Numbered from the stretch's first letter, positions 16,417-26,603 are shown. The stretch is DNA of 64,000 nt from Salinivibrio sharmensis (GCF_001995985.1 NZ_MUFC01000001.1:43178-107177), one strand, 5' to 3'. Notes: a model not told the origin generated them from the letters alone. A program made the numbers and translations.

Positions 16417-17808
16417 TTATCGAAATTTATCGCCCAGCAAGTAATCCAGTGCCTTATCCATACGGATATGGGGCAAGGGCGCATCCAGTGGCGCTTGCTG
16501 AGGACGGAAAGAAGGAAAGTCAAACCCTTGCGCTTGCCAAAATGCCTCATCAGGGAGCTGCGCCGGCACATCACCGGGGTATAGCGTCACCGGAGAGTTG
16601 TCTGCAAGAAAGCCTTTTAGCGCGCTCTGGCTTTCTCCTTTTACTGAGACATAACCTGGCGTGGTGGCTTCAATCGCGGCAACACTTTGGCAACGCATAT
16701 CAATGCCCTCAAACGCCGCCTGCTGCCACGCCTGATGAACGATTTGTTGCAGCAAGCTCACCATATTCGGGTGTTGTTCCGGCGTAACGTGATCGGCTTT
16801 GGTCGCTGCAAACAACACCTTATCAATCCGCGGTGAAAATAGCCGTTTCATCAGCCCTGACTTGCCATATTTAAAGCTTTGCATCAGCTGCTCTACGGCA
16901 AGACGCATATCATGAAACGCCGCAGGGCCGGCATTCAGAGGTTGCAAGGTATCCACCAGGATCACCTGCCGGTCTATTTTGGAAAAATGCTCTCGATAAA
17001 ACTTAGCAACCACGTGCTCGCAATAATAGTCGTAGCGCGCTTTTAGCACGCCGTAGTTCGACTCTTTTCCGGCTTTGGCTAGGTCTTGTTCATCTTGACG
17101 ACCAACCCATGGGAAGAACTGCACCACAGGCGCGCCCGCGAGCTCACCAGGCAGTACAAATCGGCCTGGCTGCACCCAGTGCAAGCCTCCGTGTGCTTTA
17201 CACTGATGCAAAAACGCGGTGTAGTCTTCGGCAATGTCCGCCAGCATTTTTTCATCAGCCGGGGCAAATGGGTCAAGCGCCGCCGCTTTGGTTGCCCAGG
17301 TGGAAGCCAGCTCGCCGCGACGACCGGTGAGTAGCCCAGCTTGTTTCGCTGACCAGTGCGAGTAGGTCTGGCTTAACAAGGGCAAATCGAGCAGCCACTC
17401 TCCCGGATAATCGACAATATCCACATATAGCGTGGCCATTTCATTGATTGCCCTCAGTGCCGCCGACTGGGGGCGATAGCGCACCGCGAGACGTACTTCA
17501 CTGACATCACGTGTCGGTGACGGCCATACCGGCGGGGTTTGATGAAGCGCTTGCATCGCACTGTCGTAATCAAACGCGGGCAGATGCATGTGCGGGTGGG
17601 GTTCACGACGGGCACCCAGCCCCCGCCCCTGTTGCACCAATGACATCAACGGTAAATTGGGCTCGGTGCCCAAATGCGTTAGTTGATTAATGAGAGAAGT
17701 AATAAAGGCGGTTTTACCCGCACGAGAAAGACCGGTTACCGCGAGGCGAACATGACGGTCAGCCCCACGGCTCACCCACTGCTTCACACGCCTTTTCACT
17801 GATGGCAT
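16417..17808 (-). CDS. ycjX: YcjX-family P-loop protein
   Basis: A 463-residue protein of the YcjX family (DUF463). The P-loop GLSRAGKTAF sits at about residues 26-35. A GTPase-like segment with DIVDYPGEWLLDLPLL resembles a switch region, and ATKADH resembles the NKxD base-recognition motif. In E. coli ycjX is induced by heat and phage-shock stress. The gene begins 50 bases after pspC and is followed after 11 bases by ycjF, indicating one operon. The biochemical activity is not established from the sequence alone. Confidence 0.87.
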   Translation of the reverse strand: MPSVKRRVKQWVSRGADRHVRLAVTGLSRAGKTAFITSLINQLTHLGTEPNLPLMSLVQQGRGLGARREPHPHMHLPAFDYDSAMQALHQTPPVWPSPTRDVSEVRLAVRYRPQSAALRAINEMATLYVDIVDYPGEWLLDLPLLSQTYSHWSAKQAGLLTGRRGELASTWATKAAALDPFAPADEKMLADIAEDYTAFLHQCKAHGGLHWVQPGRFVLPGELAGAPVVQFFPWVGRQDEQDLAKAGKESNYGVLKARYDYYCEHVVAKFYREHFSKIDRQVILVDTLQPLNAGPAAFHDMRLAVEQLMQSFKYGKSGLMKRLFSPRIDKVLFAATKADHVTPEQHPNMVSLLQQIVHQAWQQAAFEGIDMRCQSVAAIEATTPGYVSVKGESQSALKGFLADNSPVTLYPGDVPAQLPDEAFWQAQGFDFPSFRPQQAPLDAPLPHIRMDKALDYLLGDKFR

Positions 17809-17858
17809 AGGTTAATAGCGCTCCTAGTTGGCCAAGCTGCCCAAACCGGGCAGCGAGA

Positions 17859-18248
17859 TTAGAGTTTTTTGAAGGCTTGGTCGACGTTAAAGGTCGATGA
17901 GGTCACATACGCTTCCATGTGCGTCACCTTATCTTCCATTTGGCTAAACTCTCGGTCGAGATCGGCAATCAGTTGGCTCGCCGACTTTCCTGACTGCCAG
18001 GGCTTTTGCTTGACTTGATGGTCTTGTTGCGCAGCACTCGGCTCTTGACTCACTTCTGGCGGTTTTTTATCCAGGATCAATACCGCGGCGATATAGGCGA
18101 CCACGACAAAAAAACCAAAACCGAGCAAGAAAGCCGAGACCGTCAGTATACGTACCAACCAGGTTTCCATGCCAAAGTGATTGGCAAGCCCGGCGCACAC
18201 GCCGGCGATGCGGCCATTTTCTGGGTCTCTGTACAAGGTTCCACTCAT
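17859..18248 (-). CDS. pspC: Phage shock protein C
   Basis: A small inner-membrane protein that, with PspB, senses membrane stress and releases PspF from PspA. The 129-residue product has the PspC domain (residues 1-65: YRDPENGRIAGVCAGLANHFG) with a membrane segment at about 36-58, and a cytoplasmic tail with a leucine-rich helix. The start codon overlaps the pspB stop by four bases (ATGA), which indicates translational coupling. Confidence 0.93.
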   Translation of the reverse strand: MSGTLYRDPENGRIAGVCAGLANHFGMETWLVRILTVSAFLLGFGFFVVVAYIAAVLILDKKPPEVSQEPSAAQQDHQVKQKPWQSGKSASQLIADLDREFSQMEDKVTHMEAYVTSSTFNVDQAFKKL

Positions 18249-18475
18249 GCGCGCTGCCTCCAGTGTGGCGCCTCAGCATCGAGTAAGCGCTCTAGGTTAT
18301 CGACGCGTGATTGCAGCTTTTCTGCACGTTGCGCCAGCTGTTGTAGTGTCTCGTAATCTTGCCCACTTAAGCCTTGCGCCACCTGACGCTTGCTGCGGTA
18401 ATGCAAGAACAGCCACAGCGGGGCGACAAACAGCAGAAAAATCGCCAGTGGGAAACCGAGAAATAATGATGACAT
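18245..18475 (-). CDS. pspB: Phage shock protein B
   Basis: A 76-residue inner-membrane protein. Residues 4-24 form the N-terminal membrane segment, and the remainder (about 35-70) is a coiled-coil helix. It works with PspC as the membrane sensor of the psp system. Length and layout match E. coli PspB (74). It lies between pspA and pspC. Confidence 0.93.
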   Translation of the reverse strand: MSSLFLGFPLAIFLLFVAPLWLFLHYRSKRQVAQGLSGQDYETLQQLAQRAEKLQSRVDNLERLLDAEAPHWRQRA

Positions 18476-18496
18476 GTCCGCTCCTTGTGGTATCGG

Positions 18497-19165
18497 TTAC
18501 GATTGGTTGTCTTTCATTTTGGCTTTTAAAGACGCCAGCTCTTTTTCAATCTCATCCTGCGCTTGCAGATCGGCAAACTCGTCTTCCAGGCCTTTGCCCT
18601 TGCCAACTTGATAACTGTCCGCTTCCGCTTCAAGTTCGTCAATACGGCGCTCATATTGTTCAAATTTCGCCATCGCTTCATCAGCGCGGCCACTGCCAAG
18701 GTGACGACGCACATCGCGACGATTACCCGCCGTTTCACGACGAATTGTCAGTGATTGCTGACGTGCGCGTGTCTCACTGAGTTTGGTTTCTAGTGCAACA
18801 ATCTCGCCGGCAAGCTTCTCTACGCTCTCGTTGATCAGCGACAACTCTTCATCCAGCGCGACTTTAACATCATGCGCTTTTTGCTTTTCGATTAAAGCGG
18901 CCCGCGCTAAGTCTTCACGATCTTTTTGCAACGCGAGTGAGGCTTTGTCCTGCCACTCTTGGATCTGACGCTCGATGTTTTCAATTTTACGCGCCACTTC
19001 TTTTTTATCGGCCAGCGCTTTGGCGGAAGAGGTACGTACCTCTACCAAGGTGTCCTCCATTTCTTGGATAATCAAGCGGATCATTTTTTGTGGATCCTCT
19101 GCCTTATCCAACAAGGCGTTGACGTTAGCATTCACAATATCAGCAAAACGCGAAAAAATTCCCAT
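18497..19165 (-). CDS. pspA: Phage shock protein A
   Basis: PspA is a peripheral, ESCRT-III-like membrane protein that inhibits PspF in unstressed cells and stabilises damaged inner membrane. Two Met codons are adjacent; the second, at 19165, has AAGGAG six bases upstream and gives 222 residues, the E. coli length, starting [19 protein letters not shown]. The whole protein is coiled-coil, with the typical amphipathic N-terminal helix and the [17 protein letters not shown] region. A sigma-54 promoter lies about 100 bases upstream. Confidence 0.96.
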   Translation of the reverse strand: MGIFSRFADIVNANVNALLDKAEDPQKMIRLIIQEMEDTLVEVRTSSAKALADKKEVARKIENIERQIQEWQDKASLALQKDREDLARAALIEKQKAHDVKVALDEELSLINESVEKLAGEIVALETKLSETRARQQSLTIRRETAGNRRDVRRHLGSGRADEAMAKFEQYERRIDELEAEADSYQVGKGKGLEDEFADLQAQDEIEKELASLKAKMKDNQS

Positions 19166-19261
19166 CATAAACTCCTTAATACGCTTCTTCGTTGATGAGC
19201 CCTGGAGTTAAGGCCAATGGCGCGTTAACCCGTGGTAATCGGCTCTGACACATTCACTCTA

Positions 19262-19278
19262 TCCAAATCCCATGCCAA
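19262..19278 (-). promoter_or_regulatory. Sigma-54 promoter of the psp operon
   Basis: The minus strand reads TTGGCATGGGATTTGGA. It matches the -24/-12 pattern YTGGCACG-N4-TTGCW except at two positions; the -12 core is TTTGG instead of TTGC. The E. coli psp promoter also has an atypical -12. The predicted start is near 19250, leaving an 85-base leader before pspA. PspF-binding sites would lie at about 19285-19375. Confidence 0.65.
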
Positions 19279-19373
19279 CTTTTAATTCGTTTATTTTCAA
19301 TAGTTTAAAATGGATTGCGTTACCCTACGAAAAAGGCCATGATGAAGAAAACCACTATTTGGTAAAAATCGCC

Positions 19374-20387
19374 ATGCGTGAACAAGACAATTTATTGGGT
19401 GAATCGGACCGTTTTCTTGCCGTGTTGGATCATGTTAGCCAGCTCGCCCCGCTAAACCGTCCGGTACTGATTATGGGTGAGCGCGGTACGGGGAAAGAGT
19501 TGATTGCACAGCGCCTGCATTATCTCTCCGCCCGCTGGTCGCAACCGCTAGTGAGCCTAAACTGTGCGGCACTCAGCGAAGGATTGATCGATTCTGAGTT
19601 ATTCGGGCATGAAGCCGGGGCCTTTACCAGCGCCAAAGGCCGACATGCGGGACGTTTTGAGCGAGCTGAAGGCGGCACTTTGTTTTTGGACGAAATAGCC
19701 ACCGCTCCCCTGGGCGTACAGGAAAAGTTGCTGCGGGTGATTGAATATGGCGAGTATGAACGGGTAGGCGGCACGTCGCCTCTGCGTGCCGATGTGCGTC
19801 TTATCTGTGCCACCAATGAAGATTTACCTGGACTGGCGCATGAGAACCGCTTTCGACCCGACTTGCTTGATCGGCTCGCGTTCGATGTCATCCACCTTCC
19901 CCCTCTTCGTGAGCGCCAGCAAGATATTTTGTTGTTAGCTGAGCACTTCGCAATGAAAATGGCGGTGGAGCTTGGCTATTCTTTGTTTGCTGGCTTTTCG
20001 GCACAGGCTCAATCTCAGCTGCTGGCTTACACGTGGCCGGGTAATGTGCGTGAGTTAAAGAATGCCGTCGAACGAGCGCTCTCCCGTCATAATGATCCCA
20101 ATACACCAATCGACACGATTTGTTTAGACCCTTTTTCACCGCCTTGGCAGCGGGCTGATTCTGTAGTTACTGCGACCACCGAGGCCGACTCACTGCCCTC
20201 TCTGCCACTCGACCTCCGTCAATGGCAAAGCATTCAAGAACGCGATTTGGTCACAGCGGCGCTGTCGCAGGCCAACTATCATCAGAGAAAGGCCGCGCAG
20301 TTACTTGGCCTAAGCTACCATCAATTTAGGGGACTGCTGCGAAAACATAACCTGGGGCAACACGACGCGCATAATCAAACGCGCTGA
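19374..20387 (+). CDS. pspF: Sigma-54 activator PspF
   Basis: AAA+ activator of the psp operon, held inactive by PspA. The ATG at 19374 gives 337 residues beginning MREQDNLLGESDRFLAVL, which matches E. coli PspF (325); a longer frame from 19272 would begin inside the psp promoter. Walker A is GERGTGKE, Walker B TLFLDEIA. It has no N-terminal regulatory domain and a C-terminal Fis-type helix (YHQRKAAQLLGLSYHQFRGLL). The sigma-54 contact loop reads GAFTSA at residues 82-87, not GAFTGA. The ribosome site is weak. Divergent from pspA and upstream of sapA, as in E. coli. Confidence 0.93.
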   Translation: MREQDNLLGESDRFLAVLDHVSQLAPLNRPVLIMGERGTGKELIAQRLHYLSARWSQPLVSLNCAALSEGLIDSELFGHEAGAFTSAKGRHAGRFERAEGGTLFLDEIATAPLGVQEKLLRVIEYGEYERVGGTSPLRADVRLICATNEDLPGLAHENRFRPDLLDRLAFDVIHLPPLRERQQDILLLAEHFAMKMAVELGYSLFAGFSAQAQSQLLAYTWPGNVRELKNAVERALSRHNDPNTPIDTICLDPFSPPWQRADSVVTATTEADSLPSLPLDLRQWQSIQERDLVTAALSQANYHQRKAAQLLGLSYHQFRGLLRKHNLGQHDAHNQTR

Positions 20388-20511
20388 GTGTACGGACACA
20401 GGTACACCCCTTATGCAAAGAAACACCAGATAGCCCCTACTTTGCTTGGTGGTAAAGCCGTTTCGGTGGTAGATTACGGGGTTTACTTTGATAGCTGATT
20501 TTACTTGGTTT

Positions 20512-22131
20512 ATGCGCGTTTTTTTCCAGTTTTTGATCCTGGGGGTGAGTGGTCTGCTCCTTGCAGGTTGTGACGCTGCCAGCGATCAACGTGCGGCCGA
20601 CAATCGTGGCTTTGTGTTTTGTGGCCCTGGCCAGCCGAACACCTTTAATCCTCAGTTGACCGATGGCGGCCTTACGGCTGATACCTTGTCGAGTCAGCTT
20701 TATGATCGTTTGCTACGGCTGAACCCGAAGACCTACCAACCCGAGGCGATGCTAGCAAAAAGCTGGAAGGTGAGTGATGATGGTAAAACTTACACCTTCT
20801 CTCTTCGCCGTGGTGTCGCTTTCCACCGCAGCACCAAGTTTACGCCATCACGCTACTTGAACGCCGATGATGTGGTGTTTTCCTTCCGCCGCCTCATCGA
20901 CCCTCGTCACCCGTTTCATCACCTCTCTGGTGGCCAATATCCATGGTTCGATAGCATGGACTTTGATGGTTTGGTGACCGAGGTAAAAGCGCTTGATACC
21001 TATCGTGTGCAATTCACGCTTTCTCGACCCGATGTGTCCTTTCTGTCGACCCTTGCCACCAACTTTTCAGTGATCCTATCAAAAGAGTATGGCAACCAAT
21101 TGCTGGATGAAGGCAAACCCGAGCAACTTGATACTTATCCGGTAGGCACCGGCCCGTTTGCGTTAGCTGAGTATCAGCCGCGAGAGTTTATTCGATTGCG
21201 CCGCCATTGGCAGTACTGGCAAGGCCCTGCCCCCATGGAGCAAGTGGTCTTTGATGTCTCAACACGTGGCACAGGGACGCTTGCGAAAATGTTAACCGGC
21301 GAGTGTGATGTGCTGGCCTCCCCGGTTGCCAGCCAGCTGCCTGTGGTCGTGGACGATGAGCGCTTTAGTTTGTCGTCGCAAACAGGGATGAATGTGGCTT
21401 TTATCGCCCTCAATACCCGTCATCCTGCCCTTTCGGAAGTGGAAGTGCGTCAAGCGATTAACCTTGCGATTGACCGAGGGGCACTGCTCAGTTCAGTCTA
21501 TTATGGTACCGGCGCGCCAGCCACCAGCTTGTTACCACCCATGTCATGGGCCTACGATCCCAACCGAAAAACCCAGCACGATCCCAAATTGGCCGCGGCA
21601 CTACTTGCCAAAGCAGGGTATCGACATGGGTTCAGTGTTGACTTAACCGTGCCGCTTAAACCCACCGCGTTTAATCCCAGCCCGCGTAAAACCGCGGAAT
21701 TGATCCAAGCGGATTTGGGAGAGATTGGTATCGACGTCAATATCATTCCGGAGAAAACCGTTAATCGCACGTCCATTCGCCAAGGTGATGACAGCCACGA
21801 TATGGTGTTGACTGGCTGGGTCGCCGATAATGGCGATCCTGATACCTTCTTACGTCCTTTGCTCACCTGCAACGCGAAGTTTACTGGCTGGAACATCTCC
21901 AACTGGTGTAACCGCTTTTTCGACCAAACGCTGAATCAGGCGATTGCCACAGATAAGATGGCCGAGCGCAAGGCGTTATATCAGGAAGCTCAAACCATCC
22001 TCGATCGCCGTATGCCCGTCATCCCGCTTGCCCACGGCATTCAGCACCAAGTGCGTGACGCCAGCCTGACAGGACTGACAATGACACCCTTTGGTGCCGA
22101 CAGTTTTGCCGATGTGTCGCGGGAGCGCTAA
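20512..22131 (+). CDS. sapA: Peptide-binding protein SapA
   Basis: Solute-binding component of the Sap ABC transporter, a family 5 (DppA/OppA-like) extracellular protein implicated in peptide, including antimicrobial peptide, uptake. The ATG at 20512 gives 539 residues with a signal peptide ending LLLAGC, a lipobox with Cys20, so it is predicted to be a lipoprotein; a TTG at 20488 in the same frame is an alternative start. Motifs include NADDVVFSFRRLIDP and YPVGTGPFAL. It is the first gene of sapABCDF, three bases before sapB. The name rests on this operon and clear similarity to E. coli SapA (547). Confidence 0.93.
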   Translation: MRVFFQFLILGVSGLLLAGCDAASDQRAADNRGFVFCGPGQPNTFNPQLTDGGLTADTLSSQLYDRLLRLNPKTYQPEAMLAKSWKVSDDGKTYTFSLRRGVAFHRSTKFTPSRYLNADDVVFSFRRLIDPRHPFHHLSGGQYPWFDSMDFDGLVTEVKALDTYRVQFTLSRPDVSFLSTLATNFSVILSKEYGNQLLDEGKPEQLDTYPVGTGPFALAEYQPREFIRLRRHWQYWQGPAPMEQVVFDVSTRGTGTLAKMLTGECDVLASPVASQLPVVVDDERFSLSSQTGMNVAFIALNTRHPALSEVEVRQAINLAIDRGALLSSVYYGTGAPATSLLPPMSWAYDPNRKTQHDPKLAAALLAKAGYRHGFSVDLTVPLKPTAFNPSPRKTAELIQADLGEIGIDVNIIPEKTVNRTSIRQGDDSHDMVLTGWVADNGDPDTFLRPLLTCNAKFTGWNISNWCNRFFDQTLNQAIATDKMAERKALYQEAQTILDRRMPVIPLAHGIQHQVRDASLTGLTMTPFGADSFADVSRER

Positions 22132-22134
22132 CCT

Positions 22135-23097
22135 ATGTTGATTTATACGTTACGACGCCTCAACTTATTCTTAATCACCCTAGTGATCCTCACCTTGGTC
22201 GCCTACAACATTATGTTGCTGGCACCCAATTCAAATTGGCACCAATTCGATTACTGGATAGGCTGGATTTACTACATTCGCCAATTACTTGATGGAAACC
22301 TCGGCTTAGCCGCCAATGGCTCGCCGGTTGTTGAGACACTGGCGCATGTGGCGCCCGCGACCTTGGAGCTTTGCTTTGCCGCGCTTTTTATCAGTCTGGT
22401 CGTAGGTGTGCCTTTGGGCACCATTGCTGGGATCCGCAGCCAAGGGCCGGCAGATAAGGTGATTTCTTCATTTGCGCTGGTGGTGTTCTCTATTCCAACA
22501 TTCTGGTTGGCCATTTTATTTATTATGGTGTTCTCACTCGACTTACAGTGGTTTCCGGTATCAGGCCGCTACAACCTCTTGTATGAGATCCCGCATATTT
22601 CTGGCTTCGCGCTGGTGGATTTGTGGCTGTCAGATTTACCGCTACAAGGTAAGGTCGCAACAGATATTATCCGCCACTTAGTGTTACCGACCCTCACGCT
22701 TGCCGTGGTGCCCACCACCGAGATCATCAAAATGGTGCGCGACTCCATGGCCTATGTGATGCGGCAAAATTACATCAAAGCCGCCGCAACCAAGGGACTA
22801 TCAAAAACGGAAATCGTGCTTCGTCACGGGATGAAAAACGCCATTCCACCCATCATTCCTAACTTTGGCCTATTGGTTTCCACCATGGTGACCTTTGTGA
22901 TCATCGTTGAGTCGGTATTTAACTGGCCGGGGATTGGGCGCTGGCTCCTCGACGCCCTGATTGCTAAAGATTATGTGTCAGTACAAGGCGGTGTGTTGGT
23001 CATTGGTGGGTTTGTGTTACTGATTAATATCATCTCGGATGTATTAGGGGCCTTTATGAACCCGCTGGTAAGGAAAAAATGGTATGCCCTCAAATAG
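22135..23097 (+). CDS. sapB: Sap ABC transporter permease SapB
   Basis: Inner-membrane permease of 320 residues, of the DppB/OppB type, with about six membrane segments. The conserved cytoplasmic loop that contacts the ATPases reads KAAATKGLSKTEIVLRHGMKN (residues about 215-235). The ribosome site GGGAG lies in the sapA end. It overlaps sapC by 14 bases, indicating coupled translation. Confidence 0.94.
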   Translation: MLIYTLRRLNLFLITLVILTLVAYNIMLLAPNSNWHQFDYWIGWIYYIRQLLDGNLGLAANGSPVVETLAHVAPATLELCFAALFISLVVGVPLGTIAGIRSQGPADKVISSFALVVFSIPTFWLAILFIMVFSLDLQWFPVSGRYNLLYEIPHISGFALVDLWLSDLPLQGKVATDIIRHLVLPTLTLAVVPTTEIIKMVRDSMAYVMRQNYIKAAATKGLSKTEIVLRHGMKNAIPPIIPNFGLLVSTMVTFVIIVESVFNWPGIGRWLLDALIAKDYVSVQGGVLVIGGFVLLINIISDVLGAFMNPLVRKKWYALK

Positions 23098-23971
23098 TGT
23101 TTACGTTGAACAGCATATCCCTACCCAATTTGAGCGCACCTGGAATGCGTTTCGTCGCAATAAGCTTGCGGTGATTGGTTTTTGGTGCTTAGTTGGGCTC
23201 ATCCTGGTCACCTTGTTTGCGCCATTGTTGGCACCTTGGAGCCCACAGCATCAAACTGGCCACTTACTGATGGCGCCCTCTTGGGTACAGTCAGGACAGA
23301 TTGAGTACTTTTTAGGTACCGATGACCTGAGCCGCGATATGCTCTCGCGCCTGATTGCCGGCTCTCGACTCACCTTTGGCTATGCGCTGATGACCGCATT
23401 GGCCGCGTCGGTGGTTGGTGTTGCGATTGGGGTGCTGGCTGGGATGACCAAGGGGCTCAAATCAAGTGTATTAAACCATATCCTAGATAGTATCCTTTCT
23501 ATTCCATCATTATTGTTGGCCATTATCGTGGTGGCGTTTTTAGGTGTGGGTGAAACCCAAGTATTGCTCGCTATTTGGCTATCACTGATCCCACGTATCA
23601 TTCGCGCCGTGTATACCGCGGTGCATGATGAAATAGGAAAAGACTATATCATTGCCGCGCGCTTGGACGGTGCCAATGATTTTTATCTGCTCTATCACTC
23701 GATTTTGCCCAATATTGTCATTGTGCTGAGTACCGAAATTACCCGCGCTATTTCTGTCTCTATTCTCGATGTCGCCGCACTCGGTTTTTTAGGCCTTGGG
23801 GCACAGCCACCGGCGCCAGAATGGGGTGCCATGTTAGGGGACTCTGTCGAGCTGATTTTCACTGCGCCTTGGACGGTCACTCTGCCCGGGATGGCGATTG
23901 CGTTTAGTGTTTTGGTTGTTAACCTAGTTGGTGAGGGGATCAGCCAAGCCATCAATGCAGGAACTGAATAA
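23084..23971 (+). CDS. sapC: Sap ABC transporter permease SapC
   Basis: Second permease subunit, 295 residues, DppC/OppC type, with an N-terminal membrane segment near 28-50 and five more. The segment [20 protein letters not shown] and the loop [22 protein letters not shown] are typical. It overlaps sapB at its start and shares one base with the sapD start codon (TAATG). Confidence 0.94.
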   Translation: MPSNSVYVEQHIPTQFERTWNAFRRNKLAVIGFWCLVGLILVTLFAPLLAPWSPQHQTGHLLMAPSWVQSGQIEYFLGTDDLSRDMLSRLIAGSRLTFGYALMTALAASVVGVAIGVLAGMTKGLKSSVLNHILDSILSIPSLLLAIIVVAFLGVGETQVLLAIWLSLIPRIIRAVYTAVHDEIGKDYIIAARLDGANDFYLLYHSILPNIVIVLSTEITRAISVSILDVAALGFLGLGAQPPAPEWGAMLGDSVELIFTAPWTVTLPGMAIAFSVLVVNLVGEGISQAINAGTE

Positions 23972-24978
23972 TGCCCTTACTTGATATTCGACACCTGACC
24001 ATAGAAATAGAAACCCCACAAGGTATGGTTAAAGCCGTTGACCGTATGAGCCTAACCATCAATGATGGTGAGATTCGTGGCTTGGTGGGTGAATCCGGCT
24101 CAGGCAAAAGCTTGGTGGCTAAAGCCATTTGCGGTGTGACCAAAGACCAGTGGCATGTCAGTGCTGACCGATTACGCTTGGGCAACATTGACCTATTAGA
24201 GCTCCCCGCGCGTGAGCGTCGCCATGTGGTCGGCAAAGACATTGCGATGATTTTCCAAGAGCCTTCCACCTGTCTTGACCCATCGGAAGTGGTGGGTCAT
24301 CAGCTTGAAGAAGCGATTCCGCCCGCGTCATTTTCTGGCAGTTGGTGGCAGCGTTTAAATTGGCGCAAACAACATTCCATCGCCTTGCTGCATAAAGTGG
24401 GTATCAAGGACCACAAACGGGTGATGGAAAGCTATCCGTATGAGCTTACCGATGGCGAGTGTCAAAAGGTGATGATTGCGATGGCCATTGCGAACCGCCC
24501 TCGCCTATTGATTGCGGATGAACCGACCAACGATTTGGACCCCATTACCCAGGCGCAGATATTTCGTTTACTGAGTCGCACCAATCAGTTATCTAACACG
24601 ACAATCTTGCTGATTAGCCATGACCTGACCTTGGTGACGCGTTGGGCTGATAGGATCACCGTGATGTATTGTGGCCAGTCGGTAGAGTCGGGTAACCGCG
24701 AGCAAATCTTGACTACGCCGCATCACCCTTATACCGATGCCTTGCTACGAACGATGCCTGATTTTAGTCGCGATATCCCCCACAAGAGCAAGCTCGAGAC
24801 CTTGCCCGGCTCAATACCACCACTACAACATCTACCCATCGGCTGTCGACTGGGCCCACGTTGCCCGTATGCTCAACGTAAATGTGTGGAAACTCCCCAC
24901 ACGCAAAAAGTAAAAAATCATAAATTTGCCTGTCATTTCCCACTCAACATGGAGAACAAGCATGGCCGCTCTTCTTGA
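23971..24978 (+). CDS. sapD: Sap ABC transporter ATPase SapD
   Basis: ATP-binding subunit of 335 residues. Walker A is GESGSGKS, Walker [11 protein letters not shown]. The ABC signature is the degenerate LTDGE, as also in E. coli SapD. The C-terminal oligopeptide-transporter extension includes [14 protein letters not shown], with the cysteines that in the Dpp/Opp family can bind an iron-sulphur cluster. In E. coli SapD also supports Trk potassium uptake. It overlaps sapF by 17 bases. Confidence 0.94.
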   Translation: MPLLDIRHLTIEIETPQGMVKAVDRMSLTINDGEIRGLVGESGSGKSLVAKAICGVTKDQWHVSADRLRLGNIDLLELPARERRHVVGKDIAMIFQEPSTCLDPSEVVGHQLEEAIPPASFSGSWWQRLNWRKQHSIALLHKVGIKDHKRVMESYPYELTDGECQKVMIAMAIANRPRLLIADEPTNDLDPITQAQIFRLLSRTNQLSNTTILLISHDLTLVTRWADRITVMYCGQSVESGNREQILTTPHHPYTDALLRTMPDFSRDIPHKSKLETLPGSIPPLQHLPIGCRLGPRCPYAQRKCVETPHTQKVKNHKFACHFPLNMENKHGRSS

Positions 24979-25777
24979 AATTGACGGGCTCACCAAAGAT
25001 TATCATCACCGCACTGGGTGGCTGAGAAAGCGTGTCACGCATGCGGTAAAGCCGGTGTCTTTCTCATTAGATGTTGGGGAAACCATTGCCTTTGTGGGCG
25101 AGAATGGCTCAGGGAAATCAACCCTAGCACGCATGATTGCGGGTGTTATCGAACCGACTGCAGGACAAATTCGGGTTAATGGCGAGACGCTGCGTTACAA
25201 AGACTACCAAACCCGCTGTAAATTGATTCGGATGATCTTCCAAGACCCGAACACCTCGCTCAACCCACGCAACCAGATCGGTCAAATTTTAGAAGGCCCC
25301 TTGCGACGAAACACTAATATGACCCCGCAAGAGCGCGGCAAACGCATTAAGAACACCCTATTGCGCGTGGGCTTGCTCCCCGAGCACGCCTACTTTTATC
25401 CGCAAATGCTGGCCACCGGTCAAAAGCAACGGGTATCGCTTGCGAGAGCCTTAATTCTTCAGCCCAGTGTGATTGTCGCCGATGAAGCCTTGAATGGCTT
25501 GGATATGTCCATGCGCTCGCAAATCATCAACTTGTTGTTGGAGTTGCAAGATGAGATGGGGTTGTCTTACGTCTATGTGTCTCAGCATATGGGGGTGATT
25601 AAACACGTCACCGATAAATTGATGGTGATGCAAAAGGGTGACGTGGTAGAGGCCGGTAATACCGCGGATATTTTTGCCAACCCGCAACATAGCTTGACGC
25701 AAAGACTGATTGACAGTCATTTTACCGCGCCTGTCCTAGACCGGCGCTCACGTAAGTCAGCAGGCGCACGGCCATAG
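24962..25777 (+). CDS. sapF: Sap ABC transporter ATPase SapF
   Basis: Second ATP-binding subunit. The ATG at 24962, with GGAG seven bases before, gives 271 residues close to E. coli SapF (268). Walker A is GENGSGKS. The signature region is [15 protein letters not shown], and Walker B is [12 protein letters not shown], with Ala in place of the usual Pro, as in E. coli SapF. It ends the sap operon; a strong hairpin follows before convergent pyrF. Confidence 0.94.
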   Translation: MAALLEIDGLTKDYHHRTGWLRKRVTHAVKPVSFSLDVGETIAFVGENGSGKSTLARMIAGVIEPTAGQIRVNGETLRYKDYQTRCKLIRMIFQDPNTSLNPRNQIGQILEGPLRRNTNMTPQERGKRIKNTLLRVGLLPEHAYFYPQMLATGQKQRVSLARALILQPSVIVADEALNGLDMSMRSQIINLLLELQDEMGLSYVYVSQHMGVIKHVTDKLMVMQKGDVVEAGNTADIFANPQHSLTQRLIDSHFTAPVLDRRSRKSAGARP

Positions 25778-25783
25778 ATTGAG

Positions 25784-25810
25784 CAAGAGCGGCATTGTTA
25801 GCCGCTCTTG
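25784..25810. terminator. Hairpin between sapF and pyrF
   Basis: CAAGAGCGGC (25784-25793) and CCGCTCTTG (25802-25810) with flanking bases form a perfect 10-bp stem around ATTGTTA. There is no long U-tract on either side, so it may act as a weak bidirectional terminator or an RNA 3'-end stabiliser. Confidence 0.6.
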
Positions 25811-25837
25811 GTTAGTACAACGTATCGTCTTGATCGC

Positions 25838-26536
25838 TTAGCTCGTTAACGTTTGGTTGATCGCTGCCAGCACAGCGGCAGGATCAGCCGCCTGTGTCAC
25901 TGGCCGACCAATCACAAGATAGTCAGAGCCCGCCTGCACGGCTTCTTTTGGCGTCATCACGCGGCGTTGATCACCTTGGTCACTGCCAGCTGGACGAATC
26001 CCGGGAGTAATCAATTTAAACCCACCTCCGCACTCGGCCTTGAGTAGGCTGGCCTCATGCGCAGAGCACACCACCCCATCAAGTCCTGCCCGTTTGGTTA
26101 AACCCGCTAAACGCTGCACCTGTGCTTGCGGTGACGTATGAAGACCACTGTCCGCTAAATCGTTTGCTGTCATGCTGGTCAGTACGGTCACGCCGATTAA
26201 CCAAGGGCGATTGCCGCCATAAGGGGCTAGGGCTTCACGTGCCGCAACCATCATTCGCTCGCCACCCGAGGCGTGGACGTTTACCATCCAGACCCCTAAC
26301 TCCGCCGCCGCCGCAACCGCACGTGCACACGTATTCGGGATATCGTGAAATTTAAGGTCAAGAAACACCTCGTGTCCCCCCGCGTGCAACTGTTTAACCA
26401 ATGCAGGCCCAAATAGCGTGAACATTTCTTTGCCCACTTTTAAGCGACATGAGCCCGGCTCTATCTTATCCACAAAGGCCAGTGCTTGATTCATGTCTGC
26501 GTAATCGAGTGCCACGATGACTTTTGGGTCGTGCAT
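25838..26536 (-). CDS. pyrF: Orotidine 5'-phosphate decarboxylase
   Basis: Makes UMP from OMP, the last step of de novo pyrimidine synthesis. The 232-residue protein has the catalytic motif [10 protein letters not shown] with Asp60, Lys62 and Asp65, and the phosphate-binding ITPGIRP segment. The ATG has GAGGAGA at good distance. It lies downstream of lapAB, as in E. coli, but a terminator stands between. Confidence 0.97.
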   Translation of the reverse strand: MHDPKVIVALDYADMNQALAFVDKIEPGSCRLKVGKEMFTLFGPALVKQLHAGGHEVFLDLKFHDIPNTCARAVAAAAELGVWMVNVHASGGERMMVAAREALAPYGGNRPWLIGVTVLTSMTANDLADSGLHTSPQAQVQRLAGLTKRAGLDGVVCSAHEASLLKAECGGGFKLITPGIRPAGSDQGDQRRVMTPKEAVQAGSDYLVIGRPVTQAADPAAVLAAINQTLTS

Positions 26537-26603
26537 GTTGTCTCCTCGTTCCTTATATAGTGTTCAGCTAAGCGGTGAATACCGCAACGATAGATAAAAA
26601 AAC

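Noticed and set aside
19272-19373. Longer PspF starting at 19272
   Set aside because: The extra 34 residues do not resemble PspF, and the first codon is inside the psp sigma-54 promoter.
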